Positions 61,190 to 64,000 of a stretch of DNA of 64,000 nucleotides are shown here, in pieces. Within the stretch, counting starts at the first letter, position 1. Every line of letters starts with the position of its first letter. The position numbers and the translations under genes were made by a program. The notes beneath the pieces are model-generated. The model did not search any database. It was not told where the DNA came from and worked only from the letters and a program-made list of their open reading frames with translations. The DNA lies in the NCBI RefSeq assembly GCF_943371865.1, contig NZ_CALRWL010000016.1, forward strand, positions 1-64,000. Direction: 5' to 3'. The DNA comes from Azorhizobium sp943371865. GTDB lineage: Bacteria > Pseudomonadota > Alphaproteobacteria > Rhizobiales > Xanthobacteraceae.

Positions 61190-62092
61190 TCACCGGCCCG
61201 CCGCCTTCACATGGTCGATGAACGCCCGCAGCGGCGCCGGCACCAGCCGCCGGCCGGGATAATAGAGGAACGGACCGGAAAAGCTCTGCCACCACGGCTC
61301 CAGCACCGGCTCCAGGGCGCCGCTGTCCAGATGCGGACGCAGCCAGTCCTCGAACAGATGGATGATGCCGGCGCCCGCCAGGGCCGCCGCCACCGCCAGG
61401 TCCACCGTGGCGCCCCCCACCACCATCAGCGGCCCCGCCGGCTCGATCCGCACCACCGCGCCGGCCTGCTCAAATTCCCATGGCACCGTCGCCCCGGAGC
61501 CGAAGCGGCCGCGCAGGCAGGCATGGGCGAGCAGATCCCTGGGATGGGCGGGCCGACCGCGCCGATCCAGATAGGCGGGCGCGGCGGCAGTGGCGAAGCG
61601 CTGCAGCGGCGGGCCGATGGGCACGGCGATCATGTCCTGCTCCAGCCGCTCGTCATAGCGAATGCCCGCATCGCAGCCGGAGGCCACCAGATCGACAAAT
61701 CCGTCCTCGGCGGTCACCTCCAGCTGAATATCCGGATGGGCCGCCAAAAACCCCGGCACCAGCGCCGGCAGCACCAGCCGGGCGACGCTGATGGGCACGT
61801 TCAGCTTTAATGTCCCCTTGGGCTGGTCGCGGAAGCCGTTCACCACGTCGAGGGCCGCTTCCACCTCGGTCAGCGCCGGCGCCAGGCGTTCCAGCAGGCG
61901 GGCCCCGGCTTCCGTGGGCACCACGCTGCGGGTGGTCCGGTGCAGGAGGCGCACCCCAAGCTGGGTTTCCATGCGGCGCACCGCCTCGCTCAGGCTCGAC
62001 GCGCTGACGCCGCTGGCGCGGGCGCCATCGCGGAACCCTTTGGCCCGCGCCACCGCAAGAAAGGCGTTCAGATCGTCCAGCCGCACCTGCAT
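61190..62092 (-). CDS. LysR-family transcriptional regulator
   Basis: A 300-residue protein. N-terminal wHTH (LNAFLAVARAKGFRDGARAS, then SSLSEAVRRMETQLGVRLLH RT) and C-terminal periplasmic-binding-like ligand domain (KGTLKLNVPISVARLVLPAL). It is divergent from the aldo/keto reductase gene, which it probably controls. Ligand unknown. Confidence 0.9.
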   Translation of the reverse strand: MQVRLDDLNAFLAVARAKGFRDGARASGVSASSLSEAVRRMETQLGVRLLHRTTRSVVPTEAGARLLERLAPALTEVEAALDVVNGFRDQPKGTLKLNVPISVARLVLPALVPGFLAAHPDIQLEVTAEDGFVDLVASGCDAGIRYDERLEQDMIAVPIGPPLQRFATAAAPAYLDRRGRPAHPRDLLAHACLRGRFGSGATVPWEFEQAGAVVRIEPAGPLMVVGGATVDLAVAAALAGAGIIHLFEDWLRPHLDSGALEPVLEPWWQSFSGPFLYYPGRRLVPAPLRAFIDHVKAAGR

Positions 62093-62116
62093 TGTTCGCC
62101 TTCCTGCACAGCCCGT

Positions 62117-62136
62117 GCGGATTATAGCGGATTATC
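62117..62136. promoter_or_regulatory. Direct repeat between LysR and reductase genes
   Basis: GCGGATTATA and GCGGATTATC occur in tandem, 10 bp apart, one helical turn, in the 92-bp divergent region. This is a plausible LysR contact site at both promoters. Not the classical T-N11-A palindrome. Confidence 0.35.
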
Positions 62137-62184
62137 GTGTGGATGGCGCGGGAGTAGCTTGCGGCACCCTCAGGAGCCCCCCAA

Positions 62185-63060
62185 ATGCCTCTCGATCTCT
62201 CCGACACCTTTACCCTCGGCACCCGCCCGGTGCGGCGGCTCGGCTATGGCGCCATGCAACTGGCCGGCCCCGGCGTGTTCGGCCCGCCCAAGGATCCCGA
62301 TGCCGCCCGTGCCGTGCTGCGCGCCGCCGTGGCCGCCGGCGTCAACCATATCGATACCAGCGATTTCTACGGGCCGCACGTCACCAACCAGCTGATCCGG
62401 GAGGCGCTGGCGCCCTATCCCGAGGATCTGGTGATCGTCACCAAGGTGGGCGCGCGGCGGGGTGCCGATGCCGCGTGGATCCCCGCCTTCGCACCGGCGG
62501 AACTGACGGCGGCGGTGGAGGACAATCTGCGCCACCTCGGCCGCGAGGTGATGGACGTGGTGAATTTGCGCCTCATGTTCGGTGTTCACGTCCCCGCCGA
62601 AGGGGACGTGGCGCCGCTGCTGGAGCCGCTGGTGGCGCTGCAGCGCCGGGGGCTGATCCGCCACATCGGCCTCAGCAATGCCACCTCAGCCCAAGTGGCC
62701 GCCGCGCGGGGCCTCTGCGACATCGTGTGCGTGCAGAACCACTACAATCTCGCCCACCGGGCCGACGATGCCCTGATCGACGATCTGGCCCGTGCCGGCA
62801 TCGCTTATGTGCCTTTCTTCCCCCTTGGCGGCTTCAGCCCGCTGCAATCCACCGTTCTGTCCCAGGTGGCCGACGGCCTTGGGGCCACGCCCATGCAGGT
62901 AGCTCTGGCTTGGCTGCTGCACCGCTCGCCTAACATCCTGTTGATTCCCGGCACCGCGTCGGTGGCGCATCTCACCGAGAATCTCGCCGCCGCAGCGCTT
63001 GCTCTCTCTCCTGCGGACTTGGCCGCGCTGGACGGCATCGCCACTCAGACCGCCGCCTGA
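62185..63060 (+). CDS. Aldo/keto reductase
   Basis: A 291-residue TIM-barrel NAD(P)H oxidoreductase. HIDTSDFYG carries the Asp and Tyr and VTKVGARRG the Lys of the catalytic tetrad. The usual His position reads VVNLRLMF, so His is replaced by Asn, as in YdbC-like members. NADP-binding segments VPFFPLGG and LLIPGTASVAHLTENL are intact. It reduces small aldehydes or ketones. Start at 62185 has AGGAG upstream. Confidence 0.85.
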   Translation: MPLDLSDTFTLGTRPVRRLGYGAMQLAGPGVFGPPKDPDAARAVLRAAVAAGVNHIDTSDFYGPHVTNQLIREALAPYPEDLVIVTKVGARRGADAAWIPAFAPAELTAAVEDNLRHLGREVMDVVNLRLMFGVHVPAEGDVAPLLEPLVALQRRGLIRHIGLSNATSAQVAAARGLCDIVCVQNHYNLAHRADDALIDDLARAGIAYVPFFPLGGFSPLQSTVLSQVADGLGATPMQVALAWLLHRSPNILLIPGTASVAHLTENLAAAALALSPADLAALDGIATQTAA

Positions 63061-63064
63061 GGTC

Positions 63065-63096
63065 GCGATTGGCGGGACAATGGTGCCGCCAATCGC
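63065..63096 (+). terminator. Hairpin after the aldo/keto reductase gene
   Basis: GCGATTGGCGG and CCGCCAATCGC form a perfect 11-bp stem with a 10-nt loop, 4 bp past the stop, followed by CCCTTGCCCTTT. Weak U-run. Confidence 0.6.
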
Positions 63097-63163
63097 CCCT
63101 TGCCCTTTGCCCGCCGACAAGAGAAGGTCGCCCCGCCTGCTTCTCAAGTCGCGGAGAGATGCC

Positions 63164-64000
63164 TTGCGCGTACCGCTGTTTTCCCGCCGCGCCGCTTTGA
63201 CCGGCGCCGCAGCTTTGACCCTGAGCGGCGCCCTGCCGCGCTTGGCCTCCGCCCAGACGGCCGCCCCGGCCTCCCCGGTCTCGCTCAAGGCCGCCGCGGC
63301 GAGCCGCATCGAGCTGGCCGGCAGCAAGCCGCTGGACCTGTTCGCGGACGCCCTGCCCGGCCCCACCTTGCGGGTGAAGAAGGGCGCGCCCCTGTCGGTG
63401 GTCGCCGCCAACGATCTCAAGACCCCGTTCGACCTCACCTGGCACGGGGTGCGGGTGCCCAATGCCCTGGACGGGGTGCCCGGCCTCACCGGCCCGGCCA
63501 TCGCCCCCGGTCAGAACCGGCCCCTGAGCTTCACGCCCCCGGATGCCGGCACCTTCTGGTATCACGCCTTCGACCCGGCCCAGGCCAATCGCGCGCTGTC
63601 CGGCGCACTGATCGTGGACGAGCCCGGCCCCTCGCCGTTCGGCGCCGACCATGTGATGTTCATCCAGACCTGGGCGCCGGACCCCAGCATGACGGTGCCG
63701 CTCATCACCGTGAACGGCGCGGTCTCCCCCACCCTCCAGGCCCCCGCCGCCGCCCGCGCCCGGCTGCGCCTGATCAATGGTTCGCTGGAATTCCTGCGGC
63801 TGCATGTGGTGGATGCCCAGAGCTGGGTGATCGCCATCGACGGCCAGCCCACCACCCCGTTCGCCCTCAAGGACGGCCGGGTGCAATTGGTGCCCGGCGG
63901 GCGTATCGATCTGGCGCTGGATGTGAACCTCAACGGCGGCAGCGGCGATCCCATCGTGCTGGAGATCGAGACCACCCGCGCCCCGGTGCAGCTGGCCCTG
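63164..64000 (+). CDS. Multicopper-oxidase-like protein, Tat signal, 5' part
   Basis: The gene runs off the right edge; 279 residues are visible. I start at TTG 63164 because GGAGAG is 5 nt upstream and the frame then gives a Tat-like signal (FSRRAALTGAAALTLSG ending ASAQ). The cupredoxin 1 domain follows (LTWHGVRVP and GTFWYHAF, where HWHG and WYHSH are expected). Each motif keeps one His only, so the type 2/3 copper ligands are partly missing in this part. It may be a related non-oxidase cupredoxin. The C-terminal copper motifs lie outside the window. Confidence 0.65.
   Translation, partial: MRVPLFSRRAALTGAAALTLSGALPRLASAQTAAPASPVSLKAAAASRIELAGSKPLDLFADALPGPTLRVKKGAPLSVVAANDLKTPFDLTWHGVRVPNALDGVPGLTGPAIAPGQNRPLSFTPPDAGTFWYHAFDPAQANRALSGALIVDEPGPSPFGADHVMFIQTWAPDPSMTVPLITVNGAVSPTLQAPAAARARLRLINGSLEFLRLHVVDAQSWVIAIDGQPTTPFALKDGRVQLVPGGRIDLALDVNLNGGSGDPIVLEIETTRAPVQLAL

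Overview
The window is high-GC DNA from an alphaproteobacterium. The minus-strand order tig - clpP - clpX - lon - HU gene followed by tRNA-Val and tRNA-Asp is typical of Rhizobiales (Hyphomicrobiales). The genus is not decided by the sequence; a Xanthobacteraceae-like host is a guess from GC content and gene content.

Left host flank (1-7233): the end of an ABC exporter gene; a minus-strand pair encoding a hydantoin-racemase-family protein and an MFS transporter, divergent from an RpiR-type regulator with two matching palindromes at the divergent promoters; a YciA-like thioesterase; an FMN-dependent alpha-hydroxy-acid oxidase; a Tat-exported M14-family metallohydrolase; and a small unknown gene.

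Prophage (7234-51877, about 44.6 kb): a complete-looking siphovirus prophage integrated in the 3' half of tRNA-Asp. A 58-bp core is duplicated at both ends, and the tRNA is rebuilt at the right end. Minus-strand genes run from the immunity region leftwards: small regulators, a Toprim primase, an OmpR/CtrA-type winged helix protein, a GcrA homologue, a cytosine methyltransferase with a six-repeat insert, a DUF5906-type primase/helicase, a striking symmetric array of 9-bp repeats (31316-31610, the best candidate for the phage origin), an HNH nuclease, terminase, portal, protease, capsid, head-tail connectors, tail tube, tape measure, tail tip, fibres and lysis. Plus-strand early genes run right: small unknowns, HD hydrolase, DUF2303, TerB-like protein, a phage DnaN clamp, an ASCH-like protein, DUF5131 protein, an excisionase candidate and the integrase.

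The lysis-lysogeny switch is readable. A CI/LexA-type repressor (39935-40546) sits between two early promoters, each carrying two copies of the operator core GGGATATGTCCC. The promoter geometry predicts near-leaderless first genes on both sides. The repressor keeps the catalytic serine and an Ala-Gly cleavage site but seems to have Arg in place of the catalytic Lys.

Right host flank (51878-64000): tRNA-Asp, a PilZ protein, tRNA-Val, the HU-lon-clpX-clpP-tig proteostasis cluster, tRNA-Leu, a LysR regulator divergent from an aldo/keto reductase, and the start of a multicopper-oxidase-like gene that runs off the window.

The strongest non-routine signals are the symmetric repeat array, the integrase whose C-terminus changes with integration, the GcrA/wHTH/methyltransferase group, and the substituted repressor.
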